Positions 1-7,100 of a stretch of 7,839 nucleotides of DNA are shown here, in pieces. The notes under the pieces are model-generated. The model saw nothing but the letters and a program-made list of their open reading frames with translations, made no database searches and was not told the origin of the DNA. The position numbers and the translations under genes are program-made. Position 1 is the first letter of the stretch. Every line of letters begins with the position of its first letter. The stretch comes from Prevotella sp. (GTDB lineage Bacteria; Bacteroidota; Bacteroidia; Bacteroidales; Bacteroidaceae), in NCBI GenBank assembly GCA_021204565.1, contig JAJPZE010000086.1, forward strand, positions 1-7,839. The letters are read 5' to 3'.

Positions 1-28
1 TTATAAGATATAATAGTTCAACCATTTG

Positions 29-59
29 CAAAGATAATCGCTAAAATATAAAGTTGCAA
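29..59 (-). promoter_or_regulatory. Leftward Bacteroidetes-type promoter
   Basis: Read on the minus strand, 36-29 is TATCTTTG, a full match to the -7 consensus TAnnTTTG of the Bacteroidetes primary sigma factor. A TTG at 59-57 lies 20 bp upstream, the normal spacing for the -33 element. Transcription would run leftward off the window, so the gene served is not visible. The surrounding AT-rich sequence fits a promoter. The match is by eye and no transcript data support it. Confidence 0.5.
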
Positions 60-112
60 CAAACACCGTACTTTTTATCACTATTTCACTTTATACATAT
101 TACGGTTAACAC

Positions 113-173
113 GATACCTATCGATGCTCCTCGTTTGTGGGTTCTCCGCCCGGTAAGACACCGTATAGGTATC
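113..173. repeat. 9-bp perfect inverted repeat
   Basis: GATACCTAT at 113-121 is the exact reverse complement of ATAGGTATC at 165-173, with 43 nt between them. The arms do not extend further. Such a pair could be a protein-binding site, a weak RNA stem, or chance: nine bases in an AT-rich 319-nt spacer is only moderately unusual. Confidence 0.35.
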
Positions 174-319
174 CTAAAATCTACCGGTATAGCAACTAAA
201 AGCTACGTTTCAATAACCCTAAACCGCCGTTTTATACATCTAAGAACGCCGCTTTACGGTTATCATTAGTATGTTTGCGAGGATTAAGAGGTTGGGGACA
301 AGGCGGGTTGGCGCATATT

Positions 320-1282
320 TCACACGTGCGGCAACTCCACTCGGAACGTCGTTCCCCGTCCTTGTTCGGACTGCACTGTGATTTGTCCGTTGTGGAGAAG
401 TATTATTCTTTGCGCGAGCGCGAGCCCTATGCCGTATCCTGTGTTATATTGTTTGGCTCGCTGTCCGCGGTAAAATAGTTTGAAGAGGTGTTGTTTGTCT
501 TGCCGGCTCAGACCTATTCCCGTGTCGGACAACCTTACCACGACGCTCCCCTGCCAAGCGGAGATTTGAATCATCGAAGTGTTGTCCGGCGAGTACTTGC
601 AGTTGTTGTCAATCAGGTTGACAAAAGCTATATTGAGCAGATAAGGATTGGCGTTGACGGTTATTTGCCGTTCGTTGTCATTGCTGTCGTCCTCGTAAAC
701 GATGTCGGCGTTATATTCGGGGTGCGCTTTAAGTATATTCCCTACGGCATCGATAAGGAGCTCGTCAAGACGTATATACTGTTTCTTAATGTTCTCCTTA
801 TGAAAACCCGCGCGGGCAAGATTGAGGAGTCCGTCAATAAGGAGATTCATTCGTCGTGCATCGTGGAGCGCTTCGGTTATCGCCTTGCGGTATTCTTCTC
901 CCGTTCGTTCTTTTTGTAATGCGATGTCGAGCTCGGCAATTATCGTGGCTAAGGGCGTGCGGAGCTCGTGCGACACGTTGCCGGCGAATGCTCTTTCGTC
1001 GGTTATGTCGTCGGTTTGCGCTGCCGTTTCGTCTTGTGTGCCGCCGTCTTCATCGTTCTGTTCTTCGTCCCCGTCCTGTGTTGCCCCGCGGGTACGGTGG
1101 AGCATAAGGCGTATTATAACAGCCGCTCCGGCGGCGAACACCGCCACACTCACTACGGGCAACATCATCAATGTCGTATTGTCCGGCGCCGTACCTGCCG
1201 ACCAAAGCACCACCCCGCCTATGGCTATAACGAAGATGAAGAGGATCGTAATGGTTATTGTAAGCCGAACGTGCAAAGGCAT
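320..1282 (-). CDS. Sensor histidine kinase, HAMP-less
   Basis: This 320-residue inner-membrane sensor kinase autophosphorylates a histidine and passes the phosphate to the response regulator encoded just upstream. Two hydrophobic segments (about residues 8-28 and 38-60) flank a loop of only about ten residues, so there is almost no periplasmic sensor. Residues 67-97 form a linker with about 13 Asp/Glu and no Lys/Arg until its end, where a HAMP domain would often sit. HisKA follows, with the H-box SHELRTPL (His105; ExxT phosphatase motif Glu106 to Thr109). The HATPase_c domain shows the N-box NLIDNNCKYS (222-231), G1 DTGIGL (253-258), F-box LFKLFYRG and G2 GYGIGLALA (282-290). All catalytic motifs are intact. 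The start lies 5 nt after the regulator stop, so the two are probably co-transcribed. The signal is unknown. By design it fits intramembrane-sensing kinases, but that is inference. Confidence 0.93.
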   Translation of the reverse strand: MPLHVRLTITITILFIFVIAIGGVVLWSAGTAPDNTTLMMLPVVSVAVFAAGAAVIIRLMLHRTRGATQDGDEEQNDEDGGTQDETAAQTDDITDERAFAGNVSHELRTPLATIIAELDIALQKERTGEEYRKAITEALHDARRMNLLIDGLLNLARAGFHKENIKKQYIRLDELLIDAVGNILKAHPEYNADIVYEDDSNDNERQITVNANPYLLNIAFVNLIDNNCKYSPDNTSMIQISAWQGSVVVRLSDTGIGLSRQDKQHLFKLFYRGQRAKQYNTGYGIGLALAQRIILLHNGQITVQSEQGRGTTFRVELPHV

Positions 1283-1287
1283 AGGGA

Positions 1288-1977
1288 TTATTGTTTGTCG
1301 CTTAAATAAAAGCCTATTCCCGGCTTGGTATGTATGAGCTTGAGCGTGTAGGGCTTATCTATCTTCTTTCGCAAGTAGTTGATATATACGTCGATAAAGT
1401 TTGTTCCGGTGTCGAAACGGGTATGCCAGACTTGCTCCGCTATCTCTATTCTGCTCACCACTCTCCCCTCTTGCTCCGCCATATAAAGCAACAACGAGTA
1501 TTCCTTAGGGGACAGACGGATAACCGTATCGCCCCGCCGCACTTCGCAAAGGGATGTATCTATCGTCAGGTCTGCACAGGTGATGCGCGTTTTGTTGCCG
1601 GCTCCCGAGCCGCTTCCGCCCCGCCGCAACAGGGCTTTTACCCGTGCCGACAGCTCTCTGAAATCAAATGGTTTGGTCATATAATCGTCGGCGCCAGCGT
1701 CGAAACCGTCAAGTTTGTCGTCCGTTGAGCCCAATGCAGTGAGCAACAGAACACATGTCTCGGGGTGTAATGCCTTCACCTCTTTACATAGCTCGAAACC
1801 GTTCATGCCCGGCATGACAATATCGGACACCACCACTTTCGAGGGGTTTGCCTTAAACAAACGCAAGCCCGTAGCGCCGTCGTAAGCCACTATCGGGCGA
1901 AAGCCGCTCTCCTCCAAGCCCCTCGAAAGCACGTCGGCGACACGCTTCTCGTCCTCAACTATCAGTATCGACTCCAT
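1288..1977 (-). CDS. OmpR/PhoB-family response regulator
   Basis: This 229-residue cytoplasmic transcription factor is the partner of the adjacent kinase. The receiver domain (about 1-118) shows the acidic pair Glu8/Asp9, phosphoacceptor Asp52 in VVVSDIVMPGMNG, Thr80 and Lys102 (TKPF), so all phosphorylation residues are present. A Gly/Ser-rich hinge (about 120-127) leads to a winged-helix DNA-binding domain (about 131-227), with the EVRRGD and LSPKEYSLLLYM signatures, the recognition region FDTGTNFIDVYINYLRKKID and the wing ending HTKPGIGFYL. Length is normal for the family. It is the first gene of a leftward operon with the kinase and has a promoter about 45-75 bp upstream of its start. The wording resembles CusR/CopR-like regulators, but regulators of this subfamily respond to many signals, so I assign no metal specificity or gene name. 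Its operator is not identified; the divergent export lipoprotein gene is a possible target. Confidence 0.95.
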   Translation of the reverse strand: MESILIVEDEKRVADVLSRGLEESGFRPIVAYDGATGLRLFKANPSKVVVSDIVMPGMNGFELCKEVKALHPETCVLLLTALGSTDDKLDGFDAGADDYMTKPFDFRELSARVKALLRRGGSGSGAGNKTRITCADLTIDTSLCEVRRGDTVIRLSPKEYSLLLYMAEQEGRVVSRIEIAEQVWHTRFDTGTNFIDVYINYLRKKIDKPYTLKLIHTKPGIGFYLSDKQ

Positions 1978-2023
1978 ATATTAATAATGTTCTTACGGCG
2001 GGCAATACGAAGCACGCGCGCCG

Positions 2024-2050
2024 CAAAGGTAACGTTTTTTATACAACCAA
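2024..2050 (-). promoter_or_regulatory. Promoter of the two-component operon
   Basis: On the minus strand, 2031-2024 reads TACCTTTG, a full match to the Bacteroidetes -7 consensus TAnnTTTG. The nearest TTG upstream (2050-2048) is only 16 bp away, shorter than the usual 19-21, so the -33 half is weak. Weak -33 boxes are common where an activator assists. Transcription starting a few bases downstream would leave a 5' leader of roughly 40 nt before the regulator start at 1977. Confidence 0.55.
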
Positions 2051-2108
2051 CGGGAATAAGACACCAATTCTCCGCCATCGCCGGCAAGAGGGCAACGACG
2101 GCTAATGT

Positions 2109-2140
2109 ATAAACAAAAAGCGTGTTTTTTGTTTGTTTAT
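2109..2140. repeat. AT-rich inverted repeat overlapping the -33 box
   Basis: Two overlapping 9-bp perfect inverted repeats can be drawn here. ATAAACAAA (2109-2117) pairs with TTTGTTTAT (2132-2140), and AAACAAAAA (2111-2119) pairs with TTTTTGTTT (2126-2134). In both registers the right arm covers the TTTG at 2132-2135, which is the -33 element of the export-gene promoter. The position suits an operator that blocks or recruits polymerase, or simply a T-rich upstream element. It lies before the transcription start, so it is not an RNA leader of that gene. Confidence 0.4.
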
Positions 2141-2163
2141 TACTCCGGCATACACTACCTTTG
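2132..2163 (+). promoter_or_regulatory. Promoter of the polysaccharide export gene
   Basis: TTTG at 2132-2135 and TACCTTTG at 2156-2163 are separated by 20 bp, an essentially ideal Bacteroidetes promoter. Transcription would begin around 2170, leaving a 5' leader of about 20 nt before the ATG at 2192. This promoter lies inside the longer open frame that begins at 2105, which argues that the true start is 2192. Its -7 element and following C (TACCTTTGC) are identical to those of the divergent two-component promoter. Confidence 0.75.
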
Positions 2164-2191
2164 CACCCGGAAAAATGAGATATTGAATTAT

Positions 2192-2995
2192 ATGAAAATC
2201 CTTCCCATTCGTTTAGCTGTCGTATTATTGGGAGCGCTGATGCTCGCCGGGTGCAAGAGTTCGCGCGACGTTGCGTACTTTCAGAACATAGAGGACGTCG
2301 ACTTGTCGCTGTCAAAAGGGCTCTACACGGCGCGTATTATGCCTAAGGACGAGCTCACAATTACGGTCAGCTCCACTGACCCCACGGCTGCTTCGGTGTT
2401 CAATCTGTCGGTCTCAAAGACCATCTCCAACAGCAGTACATCTCTGTCGACACAACAAATATTGGTGCCTTATGTAGTCGATAACGACGGATACATAAAC
2501 TATCCGCAGATAGGCCGGCTCTACGTTGTGGGTATGTCGTGCGTCGAATTACAGGAATATATATGCAAGAAAATCGCCCCTTACTTCTCCAACGACGACC
2601 CTCCGCTCGTTACCGTTCGTATGTCGAACTACCGCGTAACGGTGCTTGGCGAGGTCTCCAGCCCGAGAGTAGTATCGGTGTCGGAAGAGAAGATGAGCGT
2701 CCTTGAGGCAATTGCAAGCGCGGGCGACCTGAGCATCTACGGTCAGCGGAAGAACGTCATAGTCATCCGCGAAGACGAAAACGGGGAGAAATCATATCAT
2801 ATGCTCGACCTTACCGACGCCAATGTGATTAACGATCCGTATTATTACGTGCAGCAAAACGACATTATTTACGTTACTCCGAACAAGACAAAGGCGCGTA
2901 ACTCCGATATCGGACAGGTAACCACAATCACCATCTCAATCACGAGTATCCTTATTTCGTTAGCATCCCTGATGTATAATATATTAAAAAAATAA
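2192..2995 (+). CDS. Wza/BexD-type polysaccharide export lipoprotein
   Basis: This 267-residue outer-membrane lipoprotein belongs to the polysaccharide export (Poly_export/SLBB) family, which forms the periplasmic and outer-membrane conduit for capsule or exopolysaccharide. A lipoprotein signal peptide ends at LMLAGC, with lipidated Cys21. The Poly_export domain spans about 43-143 (KDELTITV, then VDNDGYINYPQIGRLYVVG). An SLBB domain follows at about 147-230 (VTVLGEVSSPRVV and VLEAIASAGDLSIYGQRKNVIVI). A hydrophobic C-terminal helix lies at about 244-262; in Wza the equivalent helix lines the outer-membrane pore. The length fits the short Bacteroidetes form, which has a single SLBB. The frame is open back to 2105, but the promoter and the signal peptide fix the start at 2192. 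No Wzc-type kinase or glycosyltransferase is adjacent, so the exported polymer and its partners cannot be inferred. Confidence 0.92.
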   Translation: MKILPIRLAVVLLGALMLAGCKSSRDVAYFQNIEDVDLSLSKGLYTARIMPKDELTITVSSTDPTAASVFNLSVSKTISNSSTSLSTQQILVPYVVDNDGYINYPQIGRLYVVGMSCVELQEYICKKIAPYFSNDDPPLVTVRMSNYRVTVLGEVSSPRVVSVSEEKMSVLEAIASAGDLSIYGQRKNVIVIREDENGEKSYHMLDLTDANVINDPYYYVQQNDIIYVTPNKTKARNSDIGQVTTITISITSILISLASLMYNILKK

Positions 2996-3010
2996 CATAT
3001 CAGAACAACG

Positions 3011-3076
3011 ATATAAATTACGGATTATGAACCGGAACCGCAGCGTTTCAATCTTCATAATTCGTAATTTTTATAT
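3011..3076 (+). terminator. Hairpin between export gene and carA
   Basis: AAATTACGGATTATGAA (3015-3031) and TTCATAATTCGTAATTT (3054-3070) form a 17-bp stem around a 22-nt loop. The single mismatch is a G·U pair in RNA, and ATAT (3011-3014) can pair with ATAT (3073-3076) beyond a two-base bulge. Five Ts (3068-3072) end the structure, as in an intrinsic terminator, though three of them sit inside the stem. Only 14 nt separate the T run from the carA start, so it could be a terminator of the export gene, a leader attenuator of carAB, or a copy of a dispersed palindromic repeat. A small alternative stem, ATATC (2997-3001) with GATAT (3010-3014), would compete with the outer ATAT pairing only. Confidence 0.55.
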
Positions 3077-3086
3077 GTAACAAACT

Positions 3087-4184
3087 ATGAAGAACGTAAC
3101 TTTAAGGTTGGATGACGGCACGCTGTTTCGCGGGCGGAGCTTCGGTTATGAGGCGCCCGTGGCGGGCGAGGTGGTGTTCAACACCGCTATGTCGGGGTAT
3201 CCGGAGAGCCTTACCGACCCCTCGTACGCCGGGCAGCTGATGGTGTTGACCTATCCTTTAATCGGGAATTACGGCGTGCCGGAGTTCTCTTTCGACGCGC
3301 AGGGACTGCCCGTCTTTATGGAGAGCGACCGTATTTACGCCTCGGCGATTATCGTCTCCGATTATAGCGAGGAGTATTCGCATTGGAACGCGAAAGAGAG
3401 TCTTGCCGAGTGGTTACGGCGCGAACACATTCCCGGAATAACGGGTATTGATACGCGCCGGCTGACAAAACTCCTGCGCGAACGCGGGGTGATGCTCGGG
3501 CAGATACTCTTCGACGATATGCCGGATATAACGCCCGCGCCCGAATACGAGGGGATTAACTTCGTCGCCCGCGTCTCTTGTAAAGAGCCGGTTACCTATC
3601 AGCCGACCGCGAAACCCGCCGGCGGACGGGCAAAGCGCGTCGTTCTGGCGGACTGCGGAGTGAAAGCGAACATCATCCGATGTCTGCTCCGGCGCGGCGT
3701 GGAGGTGGTTCGCGTTCCTTGGAACTTCAACTTTAACACGCTTGACTTTGACGCCTTGTTCCTTGCCAACGGTCCGGGCGACCCGGATATGTGTGCCGAG
3801 ACCGTTCAAAACATCCGCTCATTTCTCGCCACGGAGCCGGTGCGTCCTTGCATGGGGATATGTATGGGCAACCAACTTCTCTCGAAAGCCGCGGGCGCGA
3901 CGATATATAAGATGAAGTACGGACACCGCTCACATAACCAACCGGTACGCCTCGCCGGCACCGACACCTGTTTCGTTACTTCGCAGAACCACGGGTACGC
4001 CGTCGATACTTCTTCTTTAGGAGAGGATTGGGAGCCGCTTTTTGTCAATATGAACGACGGCTCGAACGAGGGCATACGCCATAAACACGACCCTTGGTTC
4101 TCCGCGCAATTTCATCCCGAAGCCTGCTCCGGTCCGACGGATACGGAGTTTCTGTTCGATAAGTTCGTTGATTTGATAGTGTAA
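3087..4184 (+). CDS. carA: Carbamoyl-phosphate synthase small subunit
   Basis: CarA is the glutaminase subunit of carbamoyl-phosphate synthetase. It hydrolyses glutamine and channels ammonia to CarB. The 365-residue length is in the normal range. The N-terminal CPSase small-chain domain (about 1-150) contains the conserved FNTAMSGYPESLTDPSYAGQ and GITGIDTRRLTKLLRERG stretches. The class I glutamine amidotransferase domain (about 183-363) has LANGPGDP (226-233), the nucleophile Cys259 in GICMGNQLL, the YGHRSHNQPV and SQNHGYAVD signatures, and the remaining triad residues His343 and Glu345 in FHPEA. Position 262 is Asn where E. coli CarA has His in GICLGHQ; this is not a triad residue. The start is fixed by the family-typical N-terminus. 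carB begins 6 nt after the stop, so the two are surely one operon. No clear TAnnTTTG promoter lies in the spacer upstream, so expression may come through the hairpin from further upstream. Confidence 0.97.
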   Translation: MKNVTLRLDDGTLFRGRSFGYEAPVAGEVVFNTAMSGYPESLTDPSYAGQLMVLTYPLIGNYGVPEFSFDAQGLPVFMESDRIYASAIIVSDYSEEYSHWNAKESLAEWLRREHIPGITGIDTRRLTKLLRERGVMLGQILFDDMPDITPAPEYEGINFVARVSCKEPVTYQPTAKPAGGRAKRVVLADCGVKANIIRCLLRRGVEVVRVPWNFNFNTLDFDALFLANGPGDPDMCAETVQNIRSFLATEPVRPCMGICMGNQLLSKAAGATIYKMKYGHRSHNQPVRLAGTDTCFVTSQNHGYAVDTSSLGEDWEPLFVNMNDGSNEGIRHKHDPWFSAQFHPEACSGPTDTEFLFDKFVDLIV

Positions 4185-4190
4185 TACGAA

Positions 4191-7100
4191 ATGCGAGATA
4201 CAACAATAAATAAGGTATTACTGCTCGGCTCCGGAGCTTTGAAGATAGGTGAGGCGGGCGAGTTCGATTATTCAGGGTCGCAGGCGCTTAAAGCGTTAAG
4301 GGAAGAGGGGGTGCAAACGGTGCTCATCAACCCGAATATAGCTACGGTGCAGACCTCCGAGGGCGTGGCGGACAAGATTTATTTCCTGCCCGTGCAGCCG
4401 TTCTTTGTCGAGAAAGTGATTGACAAGGAGCGTCCTGACGGCATCCTGTTGTCATTCGGAGGGCAGACGGCACTTAACTGCGGAGTGGAGCTGTACACAT
4501 CGGGCGTGTTGGAGAAGTACGGCGTGCGCGTATTGGGCACGCCCGTCCAAGCGATTATCGACACGGAAGACCGCGAGCTGTTTGTCGAGAAACTCCGCGA
4601 GATAGATGTGAAGACGATAAAGAGCGAGGCGTGTCAGACGATAGAGGAAGCGCGAAGCGCCGCCGCGGAACTTGGGTATCCGGTGATTATCCGCGCCGCT
4701 TACGCTCTTGGCGGATTAGGTTCGGGCTTTTGCGATAATGAGGAGGAGCTCAACCGTTTGGCGGAGAAGGCGTTCTCATTCTCGCCCCAAGTGCTTGTCG
4801 AAAAGAGTCTCAAGGGCTGGAAGGAGATAGAATACGAAGTCGTCCGCGATAGTTACGACAACTGTATAACGGTCTGCAACATGGAGAATTTCGACCCTCT
4901 CGGCATTCATACGGGGGAGTCAATCGTCATTGCCCCGTCGCAGACGCTTACTAATTCCGAGTATCATAAACTTCGCGCGCTGTCGATAAAGATTATACGC
5001 CATATCGGCATCATCGGCGAGTGCAACGTTCAATACGCATTTGACCCCGAGAGCGAGGATTACCGCGTGATAGAGGTGAATGCGCGTCTGAGCCGCTCGT
5101 CGGCTCTTGCATCCAAGGCGACGGGCTATCCGTTGGCGTTTGTTGCGGCGAAGTTAGGTATGGGTTATGGTCTGTTCGAGCTGAAGAACTCGGTTACGAA
5201 GACCACTACAGCGTTCTTCGAGCCGGCGTTGGATTATGTCGTATGCAAGATCCCGCGTTGGGATTTGTCGAAGTTCCGCGGTGTTGATCAGGAGCTCGGC
5301 TCGTCGATGAAGTCGGTCGGAGAAGTGATGGCGATAGGGCGCAACTTCGAAGAAGCCATACAGAAAGGCTTGCGTATGATAGGTCAGGGTATGCACGGCT
5401 TTGTTGAGAACAAGGAGCTGCATATCGACAACATCGACAAGGCGTTGCGTATGCCGACTGACAAGCGTATCTTCATCATTGCCAAAGCCATGCTCGACGG
5501 GTATACGATTGACCAAATACACGAGCTCACGAAGATTGACCGTTGGTTCCTTTATAAGCTCCGGCACATCATCGACATAGATCGTCGGCTGCGTAAGTGC
5601 GCCAGCGTCAACGTGCTTGACAGTGAATTGCTCCGTGAGGCGAAGGTTTACGGGTTCTCTGATTTCCAGATAGGGCGCGCCGTACATTTGGAGAAGGAGC
5701 TCGGGAGCATGCACAAGGCGTTGCTCGTTATCAGGTCGCTACGCAAGCAACACGGCATCCTGCCCGTTGTCAAACAGATAGACACGCTCGCCGCGGAGTA
5801 TCCCGCACAAACCAATTACTTATATCTGACTTATTCCGGAGAGGAGAGCGACATCCGTTTTGAGGGCGACCGCCGGAGCGTAATAGTTTTAGGCTCGGGC
5901 GCGTACCGTATCGGCTCGTCGGTTGAATTTGACTGGTGCGGCGTGCAAGCATTACAAACAATACGGCGCGAGGGGTACCGCTCGGTGATGATAAATTACA
6001 ACCCGGAGACCGTTTCGACGGATTATGATATGTGCGACCGCTTGTATTTCGACGAGTTGACATTCGAGCGCGTGATGGATATAATAGAGTTGGAGACGCC
6101 TCACGGCGTGATTATATCAACCGGCGGGCAGATACCGAACAACCTCGCCGTCAAGCTCGACGAGCAGCATGTACCTATCTTGGGCACTACAGCACGGGAC
6201 ATCGATAATGCGGAAGACAGGGCAAAGTTCTCCGCTATGTTGGGGGAGCACGGCATCAACCAACCGGAGTGGAGCGCACTGACAACTATGGAAGATATCG
6301 ACGCGTTCGTAGAGCGCGTCGGGTTTCCGGTTCTTGTCCGACCGAGCTATGTGTTGTCCGGCGCGGCGATGAACGTATGCTCCAACTACGACGAATTGGA
6401 GCGTTTCCTCCAATTAGCGGCTAACGTCTCGGCAGAGCATCCCGTGGTTGTGAGCAAGTTTATAGAGCACGCCAAGGAGATTGAAATGGATGCCGTGGCG
6501 AAGAACGGAGAGGTGATTGCTTACGCCATTTCAGAGCATATAGAATTCGCGGGAGTGCATTCGGGCGATGCTACAATCCAGTTCCCCCCGCAGAAGTTGT
6601 ACATCGAGACAATGCGCCGGATTAAGCGCGTGTCGCGCAAGATAGCGGCCGCACTGCATATCAACGGGCCGTTCAATATCCAGTTTATGGCGCGTGAAAA
6701 CGATATAATGGTTATTGAATGCAATCTCCGCGCCTCGCGTTCGTTCCCCTTTGTAAGCAAGGTGTTGAAGCTCAATCTGATAGATTTGGCGACGCGCGTA
6801 ATGCTTGGCTTGCCCGTAACGAAACCGGATAAAGACATCTTCGACCTTGATTATGTCGGCATCAAAGCGTCGCAATTCTCCTTTAACCGCTTGCAAAAGG
6901 CCGACCCCGTCCTCGGCGTGGATATGAGTTCGACGGGGGAAGTGGGGTGCATCGGCGAGGACTCATCAACGGCATTACTCAAGAGCATGCTCTCCGTGGG
7001 GCAACGTATCCCGAAGAAGAACATCCTCTTGTCAACCGGCAGTGCCAAGCAGAAAGCGGATATGCTCGACGCCGCGCGCCTGTTGCAACGTCATGGTTTT

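Larger units (their letters stand above)
1..319. other. Intergenic region with no supported gene
   Basis: This stretch lies between the stop of the leftward histidine kinase (320) and the left edge. No reading frame here has a recognisable protein, and the longest open frames are short with unstructured composition. I see no tRNA cloverleaf and no strong intrinsic terminator for the kinase operon. What is visible is a leftward Bacteroidetes-type promoter near the left edge, a 9-bp inverted repeat (113-121 with 165-173), an 8-bp palindrome TACCGGTA at 182-189, and the 8-mer TACGGTTA occurring near 101 and again near 255. The region may be an intergenic spacer, a decayed gene, or an unrecognised small RNA; the sequence does not decide. 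Confidence 0.6.

Noticed and set aside
1..25. Leftward ATG at 25-23 opening a frame that runs off the left edge
   Set aside because: Only about eight codons are visible and the ATG sits almost on the predicted transcription start. It is too little to call a gene.
54..269. 71-codon open frame on the plus strand
   Set aside because: It starts with TTG, has no domain-like pattern, and overlaps the leftward promoter region. Nothing supports it as a gene.
270..277. TATGTTTG, a match to the -7 consensus on the plus strand
   Set aside because: No TTG or TTTG lies at the proper distance upstream, and it would only fire antisense into the kinase gene. A lone 8-mer with four fixed T/G bases is expected by chance.
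488..1337. Several plus-strand open frames of 83-171 codons
   Set aside because: They are shadows on the opposite strand of the histidine kinase, whose motifs are all intact, and they have skewed Arg/Cys/Ser-rich composition.
2105..2191. N-terminal extension of the export lipoprotein to 2105
   Set aside because: The extension would include its own promoter (2132-2163) and would bury the lipoprotein signal peptide that begins at 2192.
1962..2315. 117-codon minus-strand open frame crossing the divergent region
   Set aside because: It overlaps the response-regulator start, both promoters and the export-gene signal peptide, and shows no protein family features.
5154..5714. 186-codon minus-strand open frame inside carB
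   Set aside because: It lies wholly within the conserved carB coding sequence on the other strand and has no recognisable domain. It is an ordinary shadow.
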